Shown here: positions 1 to 6,359 of the stretch, in pieces
How the letters are laid out: the number at the start of each line of letters is the position of its first letter
Numbering within the stretch: position 1 is the stretch's first letter
Source: an uncultured Solobacterium sp.
GTDB taxonomy: Bacteria; Bacillota_I; Bacilli_A; Erysipelotrichales; Erysipelotrichaceae
Direction: 5' to 3'
Assembly: GCA_900554555.1 (NCBI GenBank)
Contig: USIC01000025.1
Coordinates: forward strand, 1-8,569
DNA: 8,569 bases
Notes under the pieces: model-generated
Seen by the model: the letters and a program-made list of their open reading frames with translations, nothing else
Database searches by the model: none
Told to the model about the DNA's origin: nothing
Position numbers and translations under genes: made by a program

Positions 1-1097
1 ATATCCATCGATAATTCATAATCCTTTAAACTTTCCGCATCATAACTAATGTATAGACCAACTTGTTTGGTGGTCATCTTCTTGGCAACTAAATCTAAAA
101 CCAACTGTTCTGTCATTTCTTTTGCGACTAGTTTTGCTTTCGAAAACGTATATCCAGACATCAATACTTGTCCAGAGCTGAAACTATGATTACTTGGCTG
201 ATAATGCTTAATTGCATGCATGGTACAAGATTCACATCCCCATGCATGATCGATTAGTAATTCCGCATTTACTCCAAATAGTTTATATAACAATTCTTCA
301 TTTAAATATTCGCTTTCCTTACCAATCGAACATCTTGCGATATCACCCATGGTATACATACCATGTTGTGCAAGCTTACGAGCATAACCTCTACCCACTC
401 GCCAAAAATCAGTTAATGGTTGATGGTCCCACAAAAGCTTTCGATATTTGATTTCATCTAGTTCACCGATACGAACACCATATTGATCTGCTGGAAGATG
501 TTTCGCGATGATATCCATCGCAATTTTCGCAAGATATAAGTTTGTGCCAATGCCAGCAGTTGCAGTAATCCCCGTCTCTTCATAGACAGCCGATAACATC
601 GTTCTCGCTAGTTCCTCTGCTGTCTTATGATATGTACGCAAATATCCCGTCACATCCATCATCACTTCATCAATCGAATATACATGGATATCCTCAGTAG
701 CAATATAACGCAAATAAATATTATAAATATTTGCACTATATTCAAGATATTTTGCCATACGCGGTTGGGCGATGATATATGTTAATTTATATTCAGGATG
801 CCTTTCTAAAATATCTTGATTCCATTCCTCTTTTACAAATCGTTTCCCATGTATCTTACTTTGCCGTTCATGATTTATTTTCTTAACCTTCTGTTCCACT
901 TCAAAGAGCCTAGGTCTACCCGATACACCTAGTTTTTTTAGTGAAGGTGATACCGCAAGACAGATAGTCTTATTCGTACGTGAAGTATCAGCTACTACTA
1001 GATTTGTTGTAAGTGGATTTAAATTTCGATCCTGACACTCTACAGATGCGTAGAATGACTTTAAATCAATCGCAATGTATGTTCTTCTTTCACTCAT
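1..1097 (-). CDS. Y-family (UmuC/UvrX-like) translesion DNA polymerase, 3' end outside window
   Basis: This reading frame was translated directly; it starts at the ATG at 1097-1095 and stays open for 365 codons to the window edge, so the C-terminus is missing. Y-family polymerases copy past damaged template bases. Residues 8-20 (IAIDLKSFYASVE) are the first catalytic motif with metal ligand D11 and likely steric-gate Y16. Residues 140-148 (YSIDEVMMD) are the SIDE motif with D143 and E144. A thumb helix-hairpin-helix follows near 230-255 (FWRVGRGYARKL), and the little-finger domain begins around residue 300 (SSGQVL). The insert at about 77-120 and the TNKTICLAVSPSLKK segment resemble the Bacillota UmuC/UvrX group, usually 420-500 residues, rather than DinB/Pol IV. 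An AGAGAT ribosome-binding site lies about 6 bases upstream. All catalytic residues visible are intact. I saw no LexA-type operator. Family is certain; subgroup is from memory of relatives. Confidence 0.93.
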   Translation of the reverse strand, partial: MSERRTYIAIDLKSFYASVECQDRNLNPLTTNLVVADTSRTNKTICLAVSPSLKKLGVSGRPRLFEVEQKVKKINHERQSKIHGKRFVKEEWNQDILERHPEYKLTYIIAQPRMAKYLEYSANIYNIYLRYIATEDIHVYSIDEVMMDVTGYLRTYHKTAEELARTMLSAVYEETGITATAGIGTNLYLAKIAMDIIAKHLPADQYGVRIGELDEIKYRKLLWDHQPLTDFWRVGRGYARKLAQHGMYTMGDIARCSIGKESEYLNEELLYKLFGVNAELLIDHAWGCESCTMHAIKHYQPSNHSFSSGQVLMSGYTFSKAKLVAKEMTEQLVLDLVAKKMTTKQVGLYISYDAESLKDYELSMD

Positions 1098-1111
1098 AAA
1101 TTCATCTCTGT

Positions 1112-1147
1112 AGATACTATTATAGCGTAATAAAAAGACAAGTTTTA
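1112..1147 (-). promoter_or_regulatory. candidate promoter of the Y-family polymerase gene
   Basis: A perfect TATAAT -10 box reads on the minus strand at 1124-1119. A 17-base spacer leads back to a weak -35 candidate, TAAAAC, at 1147-1142. The predicted start of transcription near 1112 leaves a leader of about 15 bases containing the AGAGAT ribosome-binding site. The -35 region lies inside the terminator hairpin of the upstream glutaredoxin-like gene. The -10 is convincing; the -35 is poor, so the promoter could be weak or activator-dependent. Confidence 0.5.
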
Positions 1148-1154
1148 CTTGCCT
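1131..1154 (-). terminator. intrinsic terminator of the glutaredoxin-like gene
   Basis: On the minus strand, AGGCAAGT (1154-1147) pairs with ACTTGTCT (1143-1136) as an 8-bp stem with one G-U pair around an AAA loop, followed directly by a run of T. The stem begins at the last base of the TAA stop codon, so termination occurs right after the gene and before the polymerase gene. Confidence 0.8.
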
Positions 1155-1471
1155 TAGCATCCAGTTCCATCAATATTGCAAGACTGTCCAGATTTTACTA
1201 CACCTGTCTTTGAAATTTTTTCTTCCTTTAACCACTCTTCGTAGTCAAAACGAATCGTACCATCTTCTAGTACAAGTGTTGGAATACCGATATATCCCTC
1301 TTTTTTCACCTCATCATACGCTTCAGAATGATCACGTAAAGCTAAGAATTGTTTCAAACCTCGAATAGATCCTGTAATATCTACATATTCAAAGGGAATG
1401 TGATTCTTTTCTAATATTTCTTTACATGCAACACAATCTGGACAATGTGGACTACCAAAAACCTTTAACAT
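1154..1471 (-). CDS. glutaredoxin-related thioredoxin-fold protein, CPDC active site
   Basis: This is a 105-residue cytoplasmic protein of the glutaredoxin/thioredoxin fold, probably a thiol-disulfide oxidoreductase; its partner is unknown. The N-terminus MLKVFGSPHC holds the first strand and the redox motif CPDC (C10, C13), with another cysteine at C16. The cis-proline motif GIPTLV (P64) and the following LEDGTI strand complete the fold. A C-terminal tail, C98-NIDGTG-C105, adds two cysteines outside the core; I recall similar Cys-Ser/Asn-Ile-Asp-Gly-x-Gly-Cys ends in clostridial homologues, so it may be a conserved subfamily feature. There is no signal peptide or membrane segment. The start is fixed by AGGAGG at 1483-1478, six bases before the ATG. 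It is transcribed alone, with its own promoter and terminator, between the transporter operon and the polymerase gene. The physiological substrate cannot be told from sequence. Confidence 0.88.
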   Translation of the reverse strand: MLKVFGSPHCPDCVACKEILEKNHIPFEYVDITGSIRGLKQFLALRDHSEAYDEVKKEGYIGIPTLVLEDGTIRFDYEEWLKEEKISKTGVVKSGQSCNIDGTGC

Positions 1472-1543
1472 AACAAACCTCCTGTTTTATTCATTGTAAT
1501 CCATAATATCTCTACCACCAAAAATAATGACTTCAAAAAAATA

Positions 1544-1563
1544 ACTACATTGTAATACTAGTA
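1544..1563. promoter_or_regulatory. two adjacent small palindromes at the glutaredoxin-like gene start site
   Basis: TACTAGTA (1556-1563) is a perfect 8-bp palindrome at the predicted transcription start. TACATTGTA (1546-1554) is a TACA/TGTA dyad around one central base just downstream. Both lie where a repressor would block transcription. The TACA...TGTA half-sites resemble those used by BlaI/CopY-family repressors, but the spacing is one base shorter than the usual two, so a chance occurrence in AT-rich DNA is possible. Confidence 0.3.
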
Positions 1564-1599
1564 CTAACACATTATAGTTATCCTCTTTTATAACGTAAA
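1564..1599 (-). promoter_or_regulatory. candidate promoter of the glutaredoxin-like gene
   Basis: On the minus strand a TTTACG -35 (1599-1594), a 17-base spacer and a perfect TATAAT -10 (1576-1571) form a good vegetative promoter with a start near 1564. It gives a leader of about 93 bases before the ATG at 1471. The -35 overlaps the T-run of the oppF terminator, so this gene begins a new unit. I saw no recognisable riboswitch in the leader. Confidence 0.65.
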
Positions 1600-1637
1600 A
1601 AAACGAATTTTCATTACAAGCGTAATTACTCATTCGT
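1597..1637 (-). terminator. intrinsic terminator ending the opp operon
   Basis: Reading on the minus strand, ACGAAT (1637-1632) pairs with ATTCGT (1608-1603); an inner stem ATTAC (1626-1622) pairs with GTAAT (1617-1613) around a GCTT loop. The two stems are separated by an interior loop, and seven T residues follow (1603-1597). It starts 13 bases after the oppF stop codon. Confidence 0.75.
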
Positions 1638-1650
1638 CTTCAAAATATTT

Positions 1651-2589
1651 TTACTTCATGTTCTTGCGATATTCAGCTAATTCAGCTTCATTTGCCCATA
1701 CAAAGTGTCCAGGCTTAATTTCATGGAATGCTGGTTTATCTTCATCATAATGATGGCTATCCAATGAATATGGTTTAACAACCTTAGCCTTTTCAATTTG
1801 TGGATCAGGAATAGGAACTGCTCCTAATAATGACTGAGTATATGGGTGTAATGGATTGAGGAACAATTCATTTGTTTCTGCAAGTTCCACAATTCTACCT
1901 AAGTGAATAACTGCAATACGATCAGAGATAAAGCGTACAACAGATAAGTCATGTGCAATGAAGATACATGTTAGTCCACGCTCTCTCTGTAATCTCTTTA
2001 ATAAGTTCAATACCTGAGCACGAATCGACACGTCAAGCGCTGAAATAGGCTCATCCGCAATCAATAAGTCAGGCTTCATGATAATCGCTCTAGCAATACC
2101 AATACGTTGACGCTGTCCACCAGAGAACTCATGAGGATAACGAGACATATGTTCTTCCAAAAGACCTACTTCATTTAACGCTGAAACAACCTGATCATAG
2201 CGATCTGCTTCATCCTTATATAACTTAAAGTTAACAAGACCTTCAGAAACGATATAATCAACTGTTGCACGTTCATTTAAAGAAGCAGCAGGATCTTGAA
2301 AGACCATCTGAATCTTACGAATAACTTCCTTATCAAGTTCACGAGAAATCTTTCCAGAAATACGCTTTCCTTCAAACAAGACTTCACCATTACTAATTGG
2401 ATTAATACGGTTAATTGCACGAGCAATTGTTGTCTTACCTGAACCAGACTCACCTACAAGGGAGAATGTTTCTCCTCTGTATACTTGGAAGTTGGCATCA
2501 TGTACAGCCACAAACTTATTTTTACCATTGGTGAAAGTTACTTCAAGGTTTTTAACTTCGACTAGTACTTCTTTTTCGTTGTTATCCAT
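1651..2589 (-). CDS. oppF: oligopeptide ABC transporter ATP-binding protein OppF (AmiF-like)
   Basis: This is the second of two ATPase subunits that drive peptide import on the cytoplasmic face of the OppB/OppC channel. With the start used here it has 312 residues. It shows Walker A GESGSGKT (46-53), Q-loop glutamine 98 in VFQDP, signature FSGGQRQR (155-162), Walker B LLIADEP with E180 (175-181), and H-loop H213, so it should be a competent ATPase. The C-terminal oligopeptide-transporter extension follows [11 protein letters not shown]; the tail [11 protein letters not shown] (294-304) matches the AmiF type as I recall it. The ATG at 2589 is chosen because AGGAGG lies 8 bases upstream; an in-frame GTG at 2607 would add six residues but precedes that site. 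The gene overlaps the end of oppD by 8 bases, indicating translational coupling. It is last in the operon and followed by a terminator. Confidence 0.96.
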   Translation of the reverse strand: MDNNEKEVLVEVKNLEVTFTNGKNKFVAVHDANFQVYRGETFSLVGESGSGKTTIARAINRINPISNGEVLFEGKRISGKISRELDKEVIRKIQMVFQDPAASLNERATVDYIVSEGLVNFKLYKDEADRYDQVVSALNEVGLLEEHMSRYPHEFSGGQRQRIGIARAIIMKPDLLIADEPISALDVSIRAQVLNLLKRLQRERGLTCIFIAHDLSVVRFISDRIAVIHLGRIVELAETNELFLNPLHPYTQSLLGAVPIPDPQIEKAKVVKPYSLDSHHYDEDKPAFHEIKPGHFVWANEAELAEYRKNMK

Positions 2590-3694
2590 GATATGTACCT
2601 CCTTCACCTAATGTCTTCAATAATCTTTCATGTAAGTTACGAATTACTTCAGGCTTTTCAACCTTTGGCGCACGTGGGTCTAATAACCATGTCTTAGCTA
2701 GATGTGTATTACTTACCGCAAACATTGGAGGCTCTTCTTCAAAGTCAATCTTCATCGCATAAGGATTACGTGGCGCAAATGCGTCACATACCACCTGCTC
2801 AAATAAACTTGGTGGAGTACCTGTGATTGCATATAGGTCTTGACCCTTAATACCTAACTGAGGCATAGAACTTAATAATGCCCATGTGTATGGATGCTTA
2901 GGATCATAGAACACTTCTTCTACTGTTCCATATTCAACAATCTGACCTGCATACATAACTGCAACCTTATCTGCTACATTCGCAACAACACCAAGGTCAT
3001 GCGTAATATAAACAGTTGTAAAGTGATACTCTTCCTGCAAGTCTTTGATCAACTTGATAATCTGTGCCTGAATTGTAACGTCTAACGCAGTTGTTGGCTC
3101 ATCGCAAATCAAGATACGAGGACGGCAAGCTAGCGCAATCGCAATAACGATACGCTGACGCATACCACCAGAATACATGAATGGATATTCATCAAAACGG
3201 TTTTCTGCGTTGTTGATACCTACACGCTTCATTAAATCAACCGCAATCTTACGAGCTTCAATCAAATCAACACCTTGGTGTTTTACAATAACCTCAGTAA
3301 TCTGAGAACCAATCGTACGAATTGGGTTTAAGGAAGTCATCGGGTCCTGGAAGATTGTCGCAATCTTCTTACCACGGATTTCTTCCCAATCCTTATCTGA
3401 AGTATTTTCTAAAAGGTTACGTCCTTCAAAAATGATTTTACCCTGTGGGATATTACCATTCTTGTCTAACATACCTGTGAATGTTTTTGTAAATACAGAT
3501 TTACCTGAACCAGACTCACCTACAATTGCAAGTGTTTCACCATCATATAAATCTAATGAAACATTACGTATCGCAGTTAATACACGGTCACGAACAGTAA
3601 ATTCAACAATAATATCACGTGCAGATAATACTGCCTCTTTGTCTGAGTTTTCAAAGGTGATATCTAAGTTTGTAGCTAATGTTTCTTCTGCCAT
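2582..3694 (-). CDS. oppD: oligopeptide ABC transporter ATP-binding protein OppD (AmiE-like)
   Basis: This 370-residue protein is the first ATPase subunit of the peptide importer. It has Walker A GESGSGKS (59-66), Q-loop Q116 in IFQDP, signature YSGGMRQR (174-181), Walker B ILICDEP with E199 (194-200) and H-loop H232, all intact. The C-terminal extension begins near [14 protein letters not shown] (267-280). Where many OppD/DppD proteins carry a four-cysteine cluster around APRCPYA, this one reads [16 protein letters not shown]: only C303 remains, with N310, D317 and T335 at the other approximate positions. [16 protein letters not shown] segment (334-348) resembles streptococcal AmiE as I recall it. 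The ATG is preceded by AGGAGG (3705-3700) at 5-base spacing. The gene starts 11 bases after oppC and overlaps oppF by 8 bases. Confidence 0.96.
   Translation of the reverse strand: MAEETLATNLDITFENSDKEAVLSARDIIVEFTVRDRVLTAIRNVSLDLYDGETLAIVGESGSGKSVFTKTFTGMLDKNGNIPQGKIIFEGRNLLENTSDKDWEEIRGKKIATIFQDPMTSLNPIRTIGSQITEVIVKHQGVDLIEARKIAVDLMKRVGINNAENRFDEYPFMYSGGMRQRIVIAIALACRPRILICDEPTTALDVTIQAQIIKLIKDLQEEYHFTTVYITHDLGVVANVADKVAVMYAGQIVEYGTVEEVFYDPKHPYTWALLSSMPQLGIKGQDLYAITGTPPSLFEQVVCDAFAPRNPYAMKIDFEEEPPMFAVSNTHLAKTWLLDPRAPKVEKPEVIRNLHERLLKTLGEGGTYHG
2590..2603 (-). promoter_or_regulatory. ribosome-binding site that decides the oppF start
   Basis: AGGAGG at 2603-2598 lies inside the last codons of oppD and 8 bases before the ATG at 2589. 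It lies downstream of the in-frame GTG at 2607, so that upstream codon is unlikely to be the real start. Confidence 0.8.
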
Positions 3695-3705
3695 GATACC
3701 CTCCT

Positions 3706-4632
3706 TTACATATGTGTCTTTGGATCAGATGCATCTGCCAAAGTCTGTCCGACAATATAGAGTGAAATTGAGATAACTGCTGCTACAGCTACTGGAATCC
3801 AGAACAAATATGGGGTGGAAACCATGTCTGATGAGTTAGCTGAAATAAGTCTACCCAAAGAAACATCTGTTGCTGTTAAACCAATTCCTAAGTAAGACAA
3901 GAATACCTCATAGGAAATAAAGCTTGGAACATCTCTAGAAATCGATGTTACAATAATCGGAATCATAAATGGTAAAACGTTATGTTGAATAATCTTAGCT
4001 GTAGGTGTACCTAAGCATCTTGAAGCTAAGTTATATTCACGGTCACGGATCATCATAACCTGAATACGAATACTATAGGCCATACCTAACCAAGAAGTAA
4101 TACATAAACAGAATACCAACTGCCAGAATCCAGGTCCTAATACATAGGACAAGATAATAACTACTAATGTAAATGGAACGTTTGCGATGATGTTGTAAAC
4201 TTCAATCATGATCACGTCCATCTTACGTGAATAACCCCAGAACGCACCTACAATAACACCAATCACATTTGTAATAAATGTAGCAATAATCGCAAGGCTT
4301 AATGAAGTTCTAGCACCTGCCCAAACTTCATCAAAGAATGAATCACCTACATTGTTTGTACCAAACCAGTAATGGAAACTTGGTGGAAGATGACGATGTG
4401 ATATGTCATTGATATATTCTTGAACGGTCGGATCGTAACCACTAATCAACGGTAAAATATAAGATAAGAATAAAGTTACTAGTGTTAGTACTAAGAAGAA
4501 GATAGCCACCTTACTACTAAAGAACTTTCTAAATACACTCTTCCAATAAGAATATTTGGGACTATTAATTCTCTCTGATGCAAAGTCGTCTAATGCGACA
4601 AAAGTAAATCTTTCATCTCTGATTTCTGACAT
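3706..4632 (-). CDS. oppC: oligopeptide ABC transporter permease OppC (AmiD-like)
   Basis: This is the second integral membrane subunit of the importer, 308 residues, the same length as I recall for AmiD. A cytoplasmic N-terminus of about 40 residues leads to TM1 (about 43-63). An extracellular segment then carries the OppC signature WFGTNNVGDSFFDEVWAGAR (89-108), and five further hydrophobic segments follow at roughly 112-132, 143-166, 168-190, 218-240 and 278-297. The ATPase-contact EAA-type loop is ASRCLGTPTAKIIQHNVLP (203-221) with the conserved glycine G208. The C-terminus LADASDPK is typical for the family. The ATG shares one base with the oppB stop codon (TAATG), and AAAAGGAG (4650-4643) serves as ribosome-binding site with a rather long 10-base gap, which suggests coupling to oppB translation. 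Confidence 0.95.
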   Translation of the reverse strand: MSEIRDERFTFVALDDFASERINSPKYSYWKSVFRKFFSSKVAIFFLVLTLVTLFLSYILPLISGYDPTVQEYINDISHRHLPPSFHYWFGTNNVGDSFFDEVWAGARTSLSLAIIATFITNVIGVIVGAFWGYSRKMDVIMIEVYNIIANVPFTLVVIILSYVLGPGFWQLVFCLCITSWLGMAYSIRIQVMMIRDREYNLASRCLGTPTAKIIQHNVLPFMIPIIVTSISRDVPSFISYEVFLSYLGIGLTATDVSLGRLISANSSDMVSTPYLFWIPVAVAAVISISLYIVGQTLADASDPKTHM

Positions 4633-6110
4633 TATCTCGAATCTCCTTTTGCCTGTAACTGAATACGTGGATCAACAACTGTAACGAGTAAGTCACCTAA
4701 TAACAAGGCAAAAATAGAAACAGCAGTGAAAATAAACGTTAGACCAATAACCATTGGGTTATTGTATGCCTTAATACTATCTGGCAACATCTTACCCATA
4801 CCAGGAATCGCGAAAACAGTTTCTGTAATAACCGCACCAGAAATTGTCATAATAACAGCTGATGGGAAACCATTTACGAACGGAATAATTGCATTACGTA
4901 AAATATGTGTACGGAAAATCTCACTATTTGAAAGACCCTTAGCACGTGCAAACTTTACATAGTCAGAACTTGATTGGTCAACCATGTAACGTCTGATCCA
5001 TAACATCTGTCCACCTGTACTTAATAAGCCAAGAATTAAGATAGGCATAACATAGGAACGAACATCATGTGCACCATATACTGGGAACTTATCAGGCAGC
5101 CCAAGTGTCATACCAATTGATCTAACAAAATAAATAAATGCAAGTGAAGGAACAGCACTCATAATATTGATATAAACTGTACCAAGCTTATCTTGCCACT
5201 TACCCTTATTCGCAGCCATCACCATACCAGCTGGAATACCAAGTAGATAAGTAATCAATAAAGCAATTATACCTTGAATCGCAGATGTAGTTATCATTGA
5301 TGGATCTTGTAAGTTAGATGCGCAATTTGCATAGTTATCATTAAACTTACCCTTATCAATTTTATCTAACAATTCTGAATATTTATACGTACATGAATGT
5401 AAATTTACTGCAGAAGAAGATGTCTTTCCGGTTTCAAAAGTTACTTCCTGGTTCTTTGCATTACCTTGTGTCTGCGTAATAACTGCAGTTACATCTACAC
5501 CACTAAATGTTGGATAAGAAATACCAAAATTCAATCCAACAATATTTTGATGGATAAACGGTAAGCTTCCATCCATGTATACAAGATACTTATGCTCACA
5601 GCCCGCACACTTAATAGCAGGTAGACCATTATAGTCATTTTCAATATAGACTTTTCTTTCCATATTTTCGTTATGACCATCATACATTCTCCATGGATGA
5701 TCTACTTCGATTAATCGACCAAACCAATTAATTACTAGTTCTGGAACAGAATAATCTTTATAGGCATAGTATTTACCATCTGAATATGTTTGTACTGTAT
5801 ATCCATCTGACTCATACTTCTTAACCTGTTCTTTTAATAAATCAGAACCAGTAACCATACATGCATCATAATCACTTGTGTTTGCACATAGGTCCTTTTG
5901 TTCATCAAAACGGAGATAACCTAGGCTTTCCCAGGTGTTGTATTTGTATTTGATTTTATCATCCGCGCTCTTCAACTTTGAAAAAGTTGTATCAGTTGTA
6001 AAGATATTGTCGCGCGGTGTCAGCGTATAGACCAAAACCAATGCGATTGTAACAACCGCAAAAATCGAGAAGAACGATCTGATTACACGGCCTAAAATGT
6101 AACGCTTCAT
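4632..6110 (-). CDS. oppB: oligopeptide ABC transporter permease OppB with large extracellular loop (AmiC-like)
   Basis: This is the first membrane subunit of the peptide importer, 492 residues, whereas ordinary OppB has about 305-320. The extra length is one hydrophilic insertion (about 32-272) between TM1 (about 9-31) and TM2 (about 274-299), expected outside the cell. TM3-TM6 fall near 312-332, 352-370, 408-433 and 453-478. The EAA loop VKFARAKGLSNSEIFRTHIL (385-404), with G392, contacts an ATPase. The GMGKML segment and the VVDPRI C-terminus are typical of OppB. Streptococcal AmiC, about 498 residues, has the same enlarged loop. Unusually, the loop holds six cysteines (C75, C84, C168, C171, C240, C263) and there are none elsewhere in the protein. 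I prefer the ATG at 6110, with GGGGTGA 5-6 bases upstream; a GTG at 6119 would add three residues. It overlaps oppC by one base and is separated from oppA by 249 bases with its own probable promoter. Confidence 0.95.
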   Translation of the reverse strand: MKRYILGRVIRSFFSIFAVVTIALVLVYTLTPRDNIFTTDTTFSKLKSADDKIKYKYNTWESLGYLRFDEQKDLCANTSDYDACMVTGSDLLKEQVKKYESDGYTVQTYSDGKYYAYKDYSVPELVINWFGRLIEVDHPWRMYDGHNENMERKVYIENDYNGLPAIKCAGCEHKYLVYMDGSLPFIHQNIVGLNFGISYPTFSGVDVTAVITQTQGNAKNQEVTFETGKTSSSAVNLHSCTYKYSELLDKIDKGKFNDNYANCASNLQDPSMITTSAIQGIIALLITYLLGIPAGMVMAANKGKWQDKLGTVYINIMSAVPSLAFIYFVRSIGMTLGLPDKFPVYGAHDVRSYVMPILILGLLSTGGQMLWIRRYMVDQSSSDYVKFARAKGLSNSEIFRTHILRNAIIPFVNGFPSAVIMTISGAVITETVFAIPGMGKMLPDSIKAYNNPMVIGLTFIFTAVSIFALLLGDLLVTVVDPRIQLQAKGDSR

Positions 6111-6133
6111 ATAACTCACCCCTACCTTTTCAT

Positions 6134-6149
6134 AGTAGTTATAATACCA
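6134..6149 (-). promoter_or_regulatory. candidate extended -10 promoter for oppBCDF
   Basis: The minus strand reads TGGTATTAT at 6149-6141, an extended -10 element (TGn followed by TATTAT). The predicted start near 6134 would leave a leader of about 24 bases containing the oppB ribosome-binding site. No good -35 box sits at the usual distance (GTGAAA at 17 bases), as is common for extended -10 promoters. It would allow oppBCDF to be made independently of oppA. Confidence 0.45.
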
Positions 6150-6177
6150 TATAAGACTACGTATTTCACTAAAATAT

Positions 6178-6213
6178 AATTTTTTTCATAATTAATTTCA
6201 TGTTAATTTTCAT
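6178..6213. repeat. three 12-bp tandem repeats upstream of oppB
   Basis: Three consecutive 12-base units, aatttttttcat (6178-6189), aattaatttcat (6190-6201) and gttaattttcat (6202-6213), share the AATT..TTTCAT pattern, with TTTCAT recurring exactly every 12 bases. A fourth partial TTTCA follows at 6214. The block lies about 44-80 bases upstream of the predicted oppB transcription start, where an activator or upstream AT-rich promoter element would act. AT-richness makes chance similarity possible. Confidence 0.4.
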
Positions 6214-6231
6214 TTTCACATAATATGAATA

Positions 6232-6249
6232 TTTATACATATGTATAAA
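6232..6249. repeat. 18-bp perfect palindrome in the oppA-oppB gap
   Basis: TTTATACATATGTATAAA is a perfect inverted repeat with no spacer. Its core TACATATGTA fits the TACAnnTGTA pattern bound by BlaI/CopY-type winged-helix repressors. It has no T-run on either side that would suggest a terminator. It lies between the intercistronic hairpin and the 12-bp repeats, about 100 bases upstream of the predicted oppB start. It may be an operator; identity of the binding protein is unknown and no such regulator gene is in the window. Confidence 0.45.
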
Positions 6250-6280
6250 AATACCCTATATCATCCATCTATCAAGAGAA

Positions 6281-6319
6281 AGAAAAGACAGATTCATAAA
6301 TTAATGATATCTGTCTTTT
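6281..6319 (-). terminator. intercistronic terminator/attenuator hairpin after oppA
   Basis: On the minus strand AAAAGACAGAT (6319-6309) pairs perfectly with ATCTGTCTTTT (6293-6283), an 11-bp stem. After one bulged base a further four pairs (TCAT/ATGA) close a 6-base loop. The 3' arm ends in TTTT followed by CTTTCTCTT, an interrupted U-tract. It begins 40 bases after the oppA stop codon. The interrupted tract suggests partial termination, which would make OppA in excess of OppBCDF, or it could protect the 3' end of an oppA-only message. Confidence 0.65.
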
Positions 6320-6359
6320 AAATTGTTTATGAAACTTTACTATGTAAAGATTCTAGGAT

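Noticed and set aside
212..451. 79-codon open frame on the plus strand
   Set aside because: It lies wholly inside the Y-family polymerase gene on the opposite strand and its translation has no recognisable domain.
2590..2607. GTG at 2607 as the oppF start
   Set aside because: It lies upstream of the AGGAGG that serves the ATG at 2589, so the ATG is the better start.
2894..3085. 63-codon plus-strand frame
   Set aside because: It is antisense to the conserved OppD ATPase domain.
3432..3776. 114-codon open frame on the plus strand
   Set aside because: It is antisense to the oppD start and oppC end, whose ABC motifs are unambiguous; it is a shadow frame.
4726..4962. 78-codon plus-strand frame
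   Set aside because: It is antisense to the OppB C-terminal membrane region and EAA loop.
6168..6200. Very short minus-strand frame starting MKLIMKKIIF in the oppA-oppB gap
   Set aside because: Only ten codons, made of AT-rich repeat sequence, with no ribosome-binding site; likely chance.
6111..6359. Riboswitch or small RNA in the oppA-oppB gap
   Set aside because: Only one clear hairpin is present, with no conserved riboswitch core or multi-stem arrangement.
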